From assembly GCA_012728565.1 (NCBI GenBank), contig JAAYEV010000228.1, positions 1 to 51,161 of the forward strand: DNA of 51,161 bases. Reading direction: 5' to 3'. Shown piece by piece: positions 8,655-16,870 of the stretch. The notes below the pieces were generated by a model. The model made no database searches. It saw nothing but the letters and a program-made list of their open reading frames with translations, and was not told the origin of the DNA. Position 1 is the first letter of the stretch; each line of letters opens with the position of its first letter. The stretch is from Clostridiales bacterium. GTDB taxonomy: Bacteria; Bacillota; Clostridia; Ch29. Both the position numbers and the translations under genes were made by a program.

Positions 8655-8981
8655 TCAATTGCTCCCGTTTTCCCCGGAATGGTTAACGTCCACGAACATG
8701 ATTTCCCCCGATTTAATAAGGCCTAACCTTTCACGGGCAACCTTTTCTATATATTCGTCGCTTTGCATTCTTTCCAGCTCTTCCCTGAGCCTTTCGTTTT
8801 CCTTCTTGATTTCCTCTATTTGAGCCCTAATGGCTGCTTCCTGTGCGCGGGACTTCCTAATGACCATATACTGGGCGGTAAGCGTGTATGCCAGGTATAC
8901 CGCCAGAAGAATAAATACGATGCTTTTTATCCTTACCGGCTTTTTGTCTTTTTTCGACTTCAAATCATACACCCGTCCCAT
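8655..8981 (-). CDS. divIC: Septum formation initiator DivIC
   Basis: Bitopic cell-division protein of 108 aa. It has a basic cytoplasmic N-terminus (residues 1-19), one membrane helix (about 20-40), an extracytoplasmic coiled coil (about 43-73) rich in Glu/Lys/Arg heptads, and the family's closing motif ERLGLIKSGE (84-93). DivIC partners with FtsL and DivIB in the divisome. It follows yabQ as in B. subtilis. Family assignment is firm; DivIC rather than FtsL comes from synteny. Confidence 0.92.
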   Translation of the reverse strand: MGRVYDLKSKKDKKPVRIKSIVFILLAVYLAYTLTAQYMVIRKSRAQEAAIRAQIEEIKKENERLREELERMQSDEYIEKVARERLGLIKSGEIMFVDVNHSGENGSN

Positions 8982-9053
8982 TAGAAAACCCCCATTCCTT
9001 TTCTTTTGTCCATATTATATTATTGTTCTATACACAGCTAATAAACCCTTCCA

Positions 9054-9533
9054 TCATTTTTTATTCTTAATCAGAGGTAAATATTTCCTCGCCTCCTGTC
9101 CCATCCTGGCAAAGGTTTTGCACACGCGGGTCTTTACGGTGTTGCACGGTTTCCACAATATATTGGACAGCACCCTCAAGGGTCCCCGCATCAGTTTAAC
9201 AACGGTAAAAAATAAGCCCTTAACAAAATACGCCAACCCGTTCAGCAGGGTTTCAACGATACCGCCCAGGAAATATAAATAAAGCATTGTACCCAGTCCA
9301 AAACCAAGCAGTTGATAAACCCGCACAAGGCCGCTGCTGCTTCTGTAGACGATTGACAGCGTAACAACAAGGGCCGCAGCCCAAAAAAGCATGTCTCCTA
9401 TAAAGGTAACCATCCCGCCAAAACGGAAAATATCTCGAACAAACCTGTAAAATCCGAATATAAGTCCCAGCATCAGCCCGCCATAAACCGAAGCCAACAA
9501 TATGACCACCTGGTCCTCTATGGAAAGGAGCAT
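9054..9533 (-). CDS. yabQ: Spore cortex biosynthesis protein YabQ
   Basis: A 159-aa membrane protein with about three to four hydrophobic segments in the first 120 residues (SIEDQVVILLASVYGGLMLG, DMLFWAAALVV, LGTMLYLYFLGG) and a short basic C-terminus. YabQ is needed for spore cortex formation and localises to the outer forespore membrane in B. subtilis; that is family knowledge. It lies directly after yabP, separated by a hairpin. Start ATG 9533 follows GAGGGGGT. Confidence 0.9.
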   Translation of the reverse strand: MLLSIEDQVVILLASVYGGLMLGLIFGFYRFVRDIFRFGGMVTFIGDMLFWAAALVVTLSIVYRSSSGLVRVYQLLGFGLGTMLYLYFLGGIVETLLNGLAYFVKGLFFTVVKLMRGPLRVLSNILWKPCNTVKTRVCKTFARMGQEARKYLPLIKNKK

Positions 9534-9566
9534 TTAAGACCCCCTCACTATTTGTTGTCGTTAAAA

Positions 9567-9604
9567 AGTTAAATAAACCACCGCACGGAACGGTGGTTTA
9601 TTTG
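9567..9604 (-). terminator. Hairpin spanning the yabP stop
   Basis: On the minus strand AAATAAACCACCG and CGGTGGTTTATTT form a near-perfect 13-bp stem with a 6-nt loop, followed by AACTTTTTAA. The stem includes the yabP stop codon and lies 38 bp before yabQ. It can act as a partial terminator or as an mRNA-protecting hairpin. Confidence 0.7.
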
Positions 9605-9870
9605 AACATCCTTGCAAGTATACCCTTTCCCCGGTCTTTAAACTCCCTGCCTTCGGAATAAATACAGCTTGTGATACTACCCTTTACCTTCAGGTTACCG
9701 TCATCTATACTGAGCTTATTTATTTGAAGTCCCTCCCCCGTAACCGTGAGGGTGCCAAGGGTAGTCTCCAATATGACTTTGTTCTCATCAAAACTGTATA
9801 TATCCTTTACCCCGGATATGAATAAAAGGTTCCTGTCATCCAGCGTAATGCTGTGTTTTTTATCCTCCAC
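9598..9870 (-). CDS. yabP: Sporulation protein YabP
   Basis: A 90-aa YabP/YqfC-family protein made mainly of short beta segments (HSITLDDRNLLFISGV, VILETTLGTLTVTGEGL, SIDDGNLKVKGSI). In B. subtilis yabP is a sigma-E gene needed for proper cortex/coat assembly. There is no signal peptide. It is next to yabQ, with a hairpin covering its stop codon. The match of length and neighbours makes the call secure. Confidence 0.9.
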   Translation of the reverse strand: MEDKKHSITLDDRNLLFISGVKDIYSFDENKVILETTLGTLTVTGEGLQINKLSIDDGNLKVKGSITSCIYSEGREFKDRGKGILARMFK

Positions 9871-9922
9871 GGCCTGACCCCCTTTACGTTAAATATTTAT
9901 TCCTAAGCCCGGGCATTTATTC

Positions 9923-10903
9923 CTATTCCCAGGCCTTCATTATCTCGATTCCCTTGAAATAGTGTTTCAGGATTTCTTCCGCTTTTTTGCCCTCCTTGGC
10001 AAGGGCATAGGCGCCCCACTGGGACATGCCCACCCCGTGGCCGTACCCTCGGCCCTTTATTACAAGCCGGTCTCCCTGGACCTCTATGCTGTCTATAAGC
10101 GTCGACTTCATCTTTGTGCTGCCGATGGCTATTCGAAAGCCTGGAGCGGATACCTTTTTGCCGTCAAAGTCCAACGTGACAGCCCTGCCCGAAGGACCCT
10201 TTTCCGCAACCTTGACGCTGCTTAGGCCCTTTATTTGAACCCCCGTTTCCTTAAGGGCCTTCTCCACTTCCTGCCTGGAAAAGGAAGCTGTCCAATTGCT
10301 GTCGTCCTTTGGAGCCTCGGGTGAATCCGGCGAATCCACAACTTTTATATAGGGGGGCTCGGCCTCTTCAAAGGCAAGGCCTTCCTTGGCGGATGCCGTC
10401 TTTCCCCCGGCATGGGCATGAAACCAGGCCTTTATATAGTTGTTATTGTAGACCGCAACTTCACCCCTGGTCCTTTCCACCGCTTTTTTTACCCTGTCGT
10501 TGACCGCCTGTTGGTTCCATGCCTGGGCTTCCTCAATGTCGGTGGAAACGTGGGCTCCCTCGTACTTGGATCCGCCCTTTTCGGATACGAATTCCATGAC
10601 AAAGGTACGGGCCAGGATTGCCTGGGCCGCCAACGCCTCTTCAGGCCAATCGTTTTTCATCTCTCCCGCCACTACGCCCTGCAGGTATTCCTCAAAGGGC
10701 AGTTCCTTTATTTCGCCGGTTTCCTTTATATACACCTTTAAAACCGGTTCCTTTCCCTGTCCCCTGCTGATGGATTCCGGGATCTTTAACGGCGCCTGCT
10801 CGGGCGCAGGCCTTCTTTCCTGCCTTCTGCAGGAGGCACAGGATATTAAAAGCAGAAGCACCACAATGAATAATAAGACTTTTACCGCGCTATTTCGCTT
10901 CAC
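9923..10903 (-). CDS. SpoIID/LytB-domain lipoprotein
   Basis: A 326-aa exported protein related to SpoIID, the lytic transglycosylase that removes glycan stem-free strands during engulfment, and to the amidase enhancer LytB. The start is GTG 10903, chosen because an AAGGAGGG site lies 10 bp upstream; the frame extends another 27 codons without a comparable site. The lipoprotein signal is VLLFIVVLLLLISC, with Cys22 as likely lipidation site. The SpoIID domain is visible as LPFEEYLQGVVAGEM, EALAAQAILARTF and the closing GYGHGVGMSQWGAYALA. It lies upstream of yabP; no spoIIQ or amidase partner gene is nearby. Confidence 0.85.
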   Translation of the reverse strand: MKRNSAVKVLLFIVVLLLLISCASCRRQERRPAPEQAPLKIPESISRGQGKEPVLKVYIKETGEIKELPFEEYLQGVVAGEMKNDWPEEALAAQAILARTFVMEFVSEKGGSKYEGAHVSTDIEEAQAWNQQAVNDRVKKAVERTRGEVAVYNNNYIKAWFHAHAGGKTASAKEGLAFEEAEPPYIKVVDSPDSPEAPKDDSNWTASFSRQEVEKALKETGVQIKGLSSVKVAEKGPSGRAVTLDFDGKKVSAPGFRIAIGSTKMKSTLIDSIEVQGDRLVIKGRGYGHGVGMSQWGAYALAKEGKKAEEILKHYFKGIEIMKAWE

Positions 10904-11239
10904 TTCCCAAATCCCTCCTTTTTGTTTGCCCGGTGGGCTGTACCGATACCGCCCGGCCGCTGCCGGACAGCATACATTCACCAACCGAACAAGGCGGGCT
11001 ATCGCCTGCCATTGTTATTATTATTTGGAATATTTATTTTTTCTAATATGCAAATATTTACCTTAAGTCCTTCGGGTATTTCGGCCCGCCGCCGCGCAGG
11101 CGGCTGCCAGGCTCCGGCCGGATAACAGCCCGGCGGTGGAAGGTTCAGTATAACCCGGGGCAGGCAGCACCCTTGGGGAGAAAATGAAGCGGCCGAAAAA
11201 TGCCGAAGCGGCGGGTATAAAAACCCGCCGCTAATTTTT
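10904..11239. other. Intergenic stretch between rqcP and the SpoIID-like gene
   Basis: 336 bases without a convincing gene. It holds the strong hairpin next to the rqcP stop (see separate entry) and, near 11030-11050, an AT-rich patch that could hold a promoter for the SpoIID-like gene. I could not match a full sigma-E or sigma-A pair with good spacing. Confidence 0.5.
11208..11237. terminator. Hairpin after rqcP
   Basis: AGCGGCGGGT and ACCCGCCGCT form a strong stem. On the plus strand it is followed by AATTTTTTT; on the minus strand (the rqcP sense) only by a weak T-rich stretch. It may terminate in either direction; the plus-strand T tract is better although no plus-strand gene ends here. 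Confidence 0.6.
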
Positions 11240-11482
11240 TTACTCCATAAGTTCATACATTTCCCTTGCCCGGTCTTTGCCGGCATTCTCTATTAAATCC
11301 AGCACCCGGACCCGGACCCTTTTTTCACCAAAGGCAAGTTCCAAAACATCTCCCGGTTTTACCTCCGAGCCCGCCTTTGCCATTTTGCCGTTTTGCAGTA
11401 TCCTGCCCCGGTCACAGGCCTCCTTTGCCACGGTTCTTCTTTTTATAAGCCTCGATTCTTTTAAGAATTTGTCCAGCCTCAA
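11240..11482 (-). CDS. rqcP: S4-domain RNA-binding protein RqcP
   Basis: An 80-aa S4-domain protein (MRLDKFLKESRLIKRR, then EACDRGRILQNGKMAKAGSEV, with the GDVLEL loop). It corresponds to YabO/RqcP, homologous to Hsp15, which binds the obstructed 50S subunit with RqcH and drives C-terminal alanine tailing. The position between yabN and the yabP group is the conserved one. The length matches the family. Confidence 0.92.
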   Translation of the reverse strand: MRLDKFLKESRLIKRRTVAKEACDRGRILQNGKMAKAGSEVKPGDVLELAFGEKRVRVRVLDLIENAGKDRAREMYELME

Positions 11483-11510
11483 GTCCTACCCTCCCGTTCG
11501 CCGGTAAGAG

Positions 11511-11540
11511 AAAAATCAGGTCCTAGGACCTGATTTTTTT
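11511..11540. terminator. Bidirectional terminator after hup
   Basis: A perfect palindrome AATCAGGTCC/GGACCTGATT with A- and T-runs on both sides. It follows the hup stop by about 10 bp and sits before rqcP on the minus strand. Confidence 0.92.
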
Positions 11541-11550
11541 TATTTTCTTA

Positions 11551-11826
11551 CTATTGGTTCACCATGTCCTTCAGGGCTTTTCCGGCTTTGAAGACCGGGG
11601 CCTTGGAAGCGGGTATTACCATCTCTTCCTGGGTCTTGGGGTTGCGTCCTTTTCTTTCTTTCCTGGTCTTTACCTCGAAGGTCCCGAAACCGACCAACTG
11701 TACCTTTTCGCCCTTAACCAATGCATCGTTAACCGACTCCATGAACGCGTTTACGGCTTTCTCAGCGTCTTTTTTGGTCAAACCGCTCTTCTCGGCCATG
11801 CTGGCAATAAGTTCTGCTTTATTCAC
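11551..11826 (-). CDS. hup: HU-family DNA-binding protein
   Basis: Histone-like protein of 91 aa that bends and compacts DNA as a dimer. It shows the helical N-terminus (NKAELIASMAEKSGLTKKDA), the GFGTFEV turn, and the DNA-contacting arm RKGRNPKTQEEMVIPA with the tip proline, ending in FKAGKALKDMV. The start is GTG 11826, behind AAAGGGAGG. It has its own terminator, consistent with a highly expressed single gene set between mazG and rqcP. Confidence 0.97.
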   Translation of the reverse strand: MNKAELIASMAEKSGLTKKDAEKAVNAFMESVNDALVKGEKVQLVGFGTFEVKTRKERKGRNPKTQEEMVIPASKAPVFKAGKALKDMVNQ

Positions 11827-11907
11827 ATAATTACCTCCCTTTTATTGGATTTCCAAATTTCCAATAATGCTATTCTACGAAATCTTTGAGAATCCTTCTC
11901 TTTGGTA

Positions 11908-13380
11908 CTATTTTTTATCATTTTTATGAAATTTATGTACTTTTGACGCCTGCCAAAGCTGTTCCATCTGGTCAAGAGTCATCCGGTCGAGGGTTTTTCC
12001 CATTTTTAGGGCCTCCTTCTCGATAAAAGCAAACCTTTGGATGAACTTTTCAACCGTCTCCCTAAGGGCCAGTTCGGGCCTTATATTTTCAAACCGGGCC
12101 AGGTTTACCACGGCAAACAATAAATCCCCAAGCTCTTCCTTTATTCTGCTCATTTCGCCGTTTTTATATACCTCTTCCAGCTCGGACAGTTCCTCCTTTA
12201 CCTTCGCCATCACGTCTTCAATCCTGTCCCAGTCAAACCCTGCCAGGGCCGCTTTTTGCTGCACCTTGTAGCTGCGCATCAGCGAGGGCAGTGTTTTTGG
12301 TATATTCATGAGGGCGGCCGTATAGCCCCTTACCCCCTTCTCCTTCCTCTTTGAAGCCTCCCACCTGTCCAGTGCTCCGTCGCTGTCCCGGGCCCTTTGG
12401 CCGCCAAATACGTGGGGGTGCCTGCGGATAAGCTTTTCACATATGCCTTCCACCACCTTGCCAAAGTCAAACTCTCCCTCTTCATCGGCTATCTGGGCAT
12501 GGAACACAACCTGGAGCAGCAAATCCCCCAGTTCCTCCTTAAGCAGCCCTACATCCTTTTTTTCTATAGCGTCCAGTACCTCGTAGGCCTCTTCCAAGAG
12601 ATAGGGCTTAAGGCTTTGGCGGTCCTGTTCCCTGTCCCAGGGGCAGCCCTTCTCTCCCCTGAGTACCCTCATTATTTCCAAAAGGTCGTTTATATCATAG
12701 CCCTGCCTTTGCGCTGCAGGAACGTATACACTGGTAAGATAGTCTATGTATGAAAGCCTGTCCATCTTGTAAAGGGGCACCTTCTCGATTATTTCCCGGC
12801 CTTCCACTCCTGCAGCCCTTATTACCCACACAGGGTAGTGCGCCGGGAATTTTTCCATAAGCGCCAGTTTTACTTCCGAGGCTATAAGCCGGTCATAGAC
12901 CTGGGTTATAATAATACCCTTACCGGTGTCCACCTCTCTCCCTTTAATAGCCAGCCCGTCCAGGACCTGCAAACCCTTAACCGGGTCTATCCCCAGCCTT
13001 TGATATGTTATTTCGAGAAAGCTCATGCCGGCTACCGTCCCAACCTCTATTCCCCTCTGCTTTGCCAAGTCAAGCAGCAGGTAATAGCTGGTTTCGGCCA
13101 CTGCGGGATTTCCCGGTACCGCGTATACCAGGTCGCCTTTTTCCGCTTCCCGCACCAGCGTCTCTGCAATCCGGGCATACACTTTTTCGAAAGTGCTTTC
13201 TTCATGGTAAAACCTGTCGAAGGAATTGTAGGCTATTCCCCGGGCCCTGAGTTCCTCCACCATCGGGTGCTTTTCCGTCCTTAAAAAAACCCTTTGAGCC
13301 TTTTCCAGCGTTTCCAAAGCTTCCAGCGTAAGGTGCTCCCACCGCCCGGGGCCCAGGCCTACTACCGTAATTCTTCCCAT
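11908..13380 (-). CDS. yabN: YabN: tetrapyrrole methylase-like / MazG fusion
   Basis: A 490-aa two-domain protein. Residues 1-220 are a SAM-dependent tetrapyrrole-methylase fold (VVGLGPG at 6-12, YAVPGNPAVAE at 86-96). Residues 230-490 are a MazG nucleoside triphosphate pyrophosphohydrolase with two repeats (GCPWDREQ at 245-252, EEAYEV at 263-268, EELGDLLLQ at 282-290, and a second EELGDLLFAV near 420), whose acidic residues bind Mg. MazG removes non-canonical or excess NTPs, and in B. subtilis this gene (yabN) lies between yabM and yabO. The role of the methylase half is unknown. Confidence 0.95.
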   Translation of the reverse strand: MGRITVVGLGPGRWEHLTLEALETLEKAQRVFLRTEKHPMVEELRARGIAYNSFDRFYHEESTFEKVYARIAETLVREAEKGDLVYAVPGNPAVAETSYYLLLDLAKQRGIEVGTVAGMSFLEITYQRLGIDPVKGLQVLDGLAIKGREVDTGKGIIITQVYDRLIASEVKLALMEKFPAHYPVWVIRAAGVEGREIIEKVPLYKMDRLSYIDYLTSVYVPAAQRQGYDINDLLEIMRVLRGEKGCPWDREQDRQSLKPYLLEEAYEVLDAIEKKDVGLLKEELGDLLLQVVFHAQIADEEGEFDFGKVVEGICEKLIRRHPHVFGGQRARDSDGALDRWEASKRKEKGVRGYTAALMNIPKTLPSLMRSYKVQQKAALAGFDWDRIEDVMAKVKEELSELEEVYKNGEMSRIKEELGDLLFAVVNLARFENIRPELALRETVEKFIQRFAFIEKEALKMGKTLDRMTLDQMEQLWQASKVHKFHKNDKK

Positions 13381-13395
13381 AAACTCGAATGCCTC

Positions 13396-14994
13396 CTATT
13401 TCTTAAAGATTCCGGTTCTTTTAAGCAGTGCCGTTATCCTTTTGCCGCCCGGCATCAGTTCCAGTTCCCCTGCCGTTACCCCGCCTATTAGAACCAGCAC
13501 TACGCCATAAAGAGCAGCCCCGGCCGAAACCGCCGTAAGGGTGGCAAGCGTGTTGCTGCCCACAGCCTTTAATGCCGCCGCATAAACCGCCGCCGCCGCC
13601 GCTGACATCACAACGGTTGCCGCCACCGGCTTTATTAAGGAATCCATAATCCCGATGCGGATTCCTATTTCCCTTTTAACGGCGGCATAGTCCAGCACCG
13701 CCGCCACCATGTATCCCACCACCGTGCCCAGGGCGGCGCCCCTTATGTTTATTGCTGCAATACCGGTCAGGAAGTAGCTTGTAACCAGTTTGAAAACCGA
13801 GCCTATGAGCAGGTTCTTAACCGGTATTATCGGTTTGCCTATGCCCTGCAGCATACCGGTAGCGGTCTGGATAACCGCCAGGAAAACAAAGCCCAGTGCC
13901 AGCACCTGCATCACCATCCACGCTTCCGGTTCCCGGGGGTACAGCATAAGCATTATGGGCCGGGCCAGCACAAACAATCCCGCCGAAGCGGGGAGCCCCA
14001 CCAGTATCCCGGTTTTCATCCCCACCACCGATTTCCTTCTCAAGCCCTGCCAATCCTTTCGGGCCAACGATTCGGATACGGCGGGCACAAGGCTGGCGGC
14101 CAGCGCCACCGTTATGACCTGGGGGAAATTAATAAGAGTGGCCGCCATCTGGGATAGCTGCCCGTACATGCTGTTGGACTGTTCTATGGAAAACCCGGCG
14201 AACTGGAGCCGCCTTACGACTATTCCCAGGTCGATGAGCGTCATAAGCGGCATCACCGAAGTGCCGAGGGTTATGGGTATCGCTATCGCAAAAAGCCGGT
14301 ACAGTATGCTGCTCATGGATTCCCGCACCCCTATCGGGCTTTGCCGGTCCTCCGCCAGTATTTTCTTTTTGTTAAACAGGTAGACCATGTAAATAACTAT
14401 AAGCCCGGCCACGGCACCGGAGGAGGCACCGAAGGACGCCCCGGCGGCGGCGTATTCCAGTCCCCTTGGCAAAAGCACTATGGCCAGTATGAATCCAACA
14501 ATCACCCTTCCCAGTTGTTCAAAAACCTGCGAAAGGGCCGTGGGTACCATATTCTGCAGCCCCTGGAAATATCCCCGGAAGGCGGACATAAGCGGCACAA
14601 AAAACAGCGCCGGGGCCACCGCTATCATGGAATAGTAAGCCTTGGGATTTTGTATGGCATTCACCAGGTACTTTGAAGCCGCGAACAGGGCCGTTGAAGA
14701 GACCAGGCCCACCGCGAACAGCGTGACAAAGGAAACCCTGAATACCCGGTGTGCTTCTGCGGGCTGTCCCAGAGCGATTTTTTCCGAAACCAGCTTTGAT
14801 ATGGCGGTGGGCAGTCCCGTCGTGGAGATTGCAATGAGAAACCCGTATATGGGATAGGCCGACCCGTAATAGCCCATTCCCTCCGAAGTGATTATATTTG
14901 CAAGGGGAATCCTGTAAACCGCTCCGATGACCTTTACAATAACCCCGGCTATGCTCAGTATGAGCGTCCCCTTTAATAGCGAATGCTTTTGCAT
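13396..14994 (-). CDS. yabM: MOP-superfamily lipid flippase (SpoVB/YabM family)
   Basis: A 532-aa polytopic membrane protein with about 14 hydrophobic segments, in the MATE/MOP polysaccharide-transporter family that includes MurJ, SpoVB and YabM. The N-terminus GTLILSIAGVIVKVIGAVYR and the segment VFVPLMSAFRGYFQGLQN are typical. It probably flips a lipid-linked cell-wall or spore-wall precursor. It lies 15 bp before mazG and after spoVT, the yabM position in B. subtilis; SpoVB itself lies elsewhere in that genome, so I name it by synteny. Confidence 0.88.
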   Translation of the reverse strand: MQKHSLLKGTLILSIAGVIVKVIGAVYRIPLANIITSEGMGYYGSAYPIYGFLIAISTTGLPTAISKLVSEKIALGQPAEAHRVFRVSFVTLFAVGLVSSTALFAASKYLVNAIQNPKAYYSMIAVAPALFFVPLMSAFRGYFQGLQNMVPTALSQVFEQLGRVIVGFILAIVLLPRGLEYAAAGASFGASSGAVAGLIVIYMVYLFNKKKILAEDRQSPIGVRESMSSILYRLFAIAIPITLGTSVMPLMTLIDLGIVVRRLQFAGFSIEQSNSMYGQLSQMAATLINFPQVITVALAASLVPAVSESLARKDWQGLRRKSVVGMKTGILVGLPASAGLFVLARPIMLMLYPREPEAWMVMQVLALGFVFLAVIQTATGMLQGIGKPIIPVKNLLIGSVFKLVTSYFLTGIAAINIRGAALGTVVGYMVAAVLDYAAVKREIGIRIGIMDSLIKPVAATVVMSAAAAAVYAAALKAVGSNTLATLTAVSAGAALYGVVLVLIGGVTAGELELMPGGKRITALLKRTGIFKK

Positions 14995-15100
14995 GCCCTT
15001 TGCCCCCTATTTTTCGCATCTATAAAACATAAATATTATACCAGAAATACCAGGCAGTATACAGGTCTTGTGCTCCATAAACTTAATCAGTGCCCATGAC

Positions 15101-15134
15101 AAAAAAACAGCAGTCTTGATGCTGCTGTTTTTTG
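15101..15134 (-). terminator. Terminator after spoVT
   Basis: On the minus strand AACAGCAGCATC and CTGCTGTT form a hairpin followed by seven T, about 20 bp past the spoVT stop. It isolates spoVT from the yabM-yabN operon. Confidence 0.9.
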
Positions 15135-15155
15135 AGCCGTTTTTTTATGTCAACG

Positions 15156-15713
15156 CTACTGCTCCATCTGCTTGCCCAGGAACGAAGCCGCTGCGGTTGA
15201 CAGCTTTGTCTCCAGTTCGCCCATCCTAACATCGCTTTCCTTAGAAAGAAGTATGACTGCTCCTATCGGATCGCCCAAGGATACTATCGGAGCAATTACC
15301 TGAGCAGTATACTTGGTTTCACCATCCTCATCGGATGCAATGCCAATAGTCCTGTGACCTTCGGTTTTGTTCAGAACTACCGCTTTCTTTTCCTCCATCG
15401 TCTTTTCGAGGGCGGCGCTTACCCGCTTTTCCATGTATTCCTTTTTGGACGCACCTGCTACGGATATTATTGTATCTCTATCGGCAATCACTGCTATATG
15501 ACCGGATGCTTCATTAAGAGATTCTGCGTACTCCTGTGCAAATTCGTTCAACTCTCCGATAGGTGAATATTTCTTAAGTATTACTTCCCCTTCCCGATCG
15601 GTAAATATCTCCAAGGGGTCCCCTTCCCTGATCCTAAGGGTTCTCCTGATTTCCTTGGGTATTACAACCCTGCCAAGGTCATCAATTCGCCTCACTATCC
15701 CTGTTGCCTTCAA
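15156..15713 (-). CDS. spoVT: Stage V sporulation regulator SpoVT
   Basis: A 185-aa forespore transcription factor. Residues 1-50 form an AbrB/MazE-type swapped-hairpin DNA-binding domain (RRIDDLGRVVIPKEIRRTL). Residues about 58-180 form a GAF-like domain (HIAVIADRDTIISVAGASK, QVIAPIVSLGDPIGAVIL). In B. subtilis SpoVT adjusts sigma-G genes and spore resistance. The gene has its own sigma-G-like promoter and terminator here, so it is an independent unit. An AAAAAGGAGGG site precedes the start. Confidence 0.96.
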   Translation of the reverse strand: MKATGIVRRIDDLGRVVIPKEIRRTLRIREGDPLEIFTDREGEVILKKYSPIGELNEFAQEYAESLNEASGHIAVIADRDTIISVAGASKKEYMEKRVSAALEKTMEEKKAVVLNKTEGHRTIGIASDEDGETKYTAQVIAPIVSLGDPIGAVILLSKESDVRMGELETKLSTAAASFLGKQMEQ

Positions 15714-15763
15714 CGGTGTATCCCTCCTTTTTCTGAATTTTGTTACAGATTACCCAGCAAGAT

Positions 15764-15793
15764 TATTATTAGATACTTACCGGGGTTTTATTC
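15764..15793 (-). promoter_or_regulatory. sigma-G-like promoter of spoVT
   Basis: On the minus strand GAATA (15789-15793), an 18-bp spacer, then AATAATA (15764-15770). This fits the sigma-F/G pattern GNATA - 18 - CATNNTA apart from the first base of the -10. spoVT is a sigma-G gene in B. subtilis, which supports the reading. Confidence 0.6.
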
Positions 15794-15845
15794 ATAATCT
15801 GCAACTTGAAGTACAGAAAAAGGATATTATTTGTTTTTTCGGTCT

Positions 15846-16820
15846 TTACATATTTTTCGGGTAGGTTTTCACATCCGCCTGTTCCCTGAGTTTTGAAACA
15901 GCCTGGCTGTACGCTTCTTCCTGCTCGTAATAAAGAAGCATGGCCTCTATGTTATCCCTTACTTCCTCGAAGGGAGTGGGGTCCACGATGGTCTTTTCAA
16001 AAACTTTTATTATATGAAACCCGAACATGGTCTCCACTATACCGCTTATCTCGCCCTCCTCCAGTGCAAAGGCCGCCTCTTCGAAGGGCTGCACCATCAT
16101 TCCGTAACCGAATTCCCCGAGGTCGCCCTTGCTGGTCTTGCCGTTAGGATCCACGGAGTACTGTTCCGCCAGCTTCCCGAAGTCCTCCCCGGCCTTTGCC
16201 TTGGCCAGCACCTCCTCGGCCTTCTCCCGGGTGTCAAGAAGGATATGGCTTGCCCTTACCCTGTCGTTCTTGAACTCCTTTATGTTTTCATCATAGTATT
16301 TCCTTATATCCTCTTCCGAAACGGTAGCATCCTCCACCACTTTTTCCCTGTACTTTCTTATTACCAGGTCCCGCTTTACCTGGGAAGCGAATTCCTGCTC
16401 GGTTAGGTTTTGATTTTTGAGAAATTCAAGGTATTTTTGCTCATCCCCAATAGAATCCTTATAGGCCTTTACCTCCTGGTCCACCTCCTGCTGGGTCACC
16501 TCTATTCCCTGCTTTTCGGCGTCTTCCAGGACCAACCTTTCAAGTATAAGTTTTTCCACCACCTGTTCCTTCACCACATCGATAAATTTCCTGCCGTCAA
16601 TATCCTGGTTCCAAATATCGGCTCCGTACTGGCTCTCAATGGTGATTTTATGCAAATCGAAACTCTTGTCGAACTCCTCCCTGGTTATCACCTGGCCGTT
16701 CACCTCGGCAACAACGGAGTTCTTTATCGCTTCGGGATTTTTCCTTATAATACCGCAGCCTGATACTGCAACCACAAGCACCACAGCCGTCACCAGCAGC
16801 AAGGTCTTCTTCATCTTCAA
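15846..16820 (-). CDS. PrsA-like lipoprotein peptidyl-prolyl isomerase
   Basis: A 324-aa exported foldase. The lipoprotein signal is LLLVTAVVLVVAVSGC with Cys22 as the lipidation site. A SurA_N-like helical region follows (about 30-170; VAEVNGQVITREEF). A parvulin rotamase domain comes next (about 186-275; RASHILLDTREKAEEV, YSVDPNGKTSKGDLGEF, FGFHIIKVF). It helps exported proteins fold at the outer membrane face. The position between mfd and spoVT matches many Clostridia. Confidence 0.93.
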   Translation of the reverse strand: MKMKKTLLLVTAVVLVVAVSGCGIIRKNPEAIKNSVVAEVNGQVITREEFDKSFDLHKITIESQYGADIWNQDIDGRKFIDVVKEQVVEKLILERLVLEDAEKQGIEVTQQEVDQEVKAYKDSIGDEQKYLEFLKNQNLTEQEFASQVKRDLVIRKYREKVVEDATVSEEDIRKYYDENIKEFKNDRVRASHILLDTREKAEEVLAKAKAGEDFGKLAEQYSVDPNGKTSKGDLGEFGYGMMVQPFEEAAFALEEGEISGIVETMFGFHIIKVFEKTIVDPTPFEEVRDNIEAMLLYYEQEEAYSQAVSKLREQADVKTYPKNM

Positions 16821-16870
16821 GTTGAATTCACTCCCCTACCCGGAATCGTATATCCTAATTATATAGTAAT

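Noticed and set aside
10999-11286. 95-aa minus-strand ORF overlapping the end of rqcP
   Set aside because: It overlaps rqcP in another frame and runs through the terminator hairpin; composition is Pro/Arg-rich noise.
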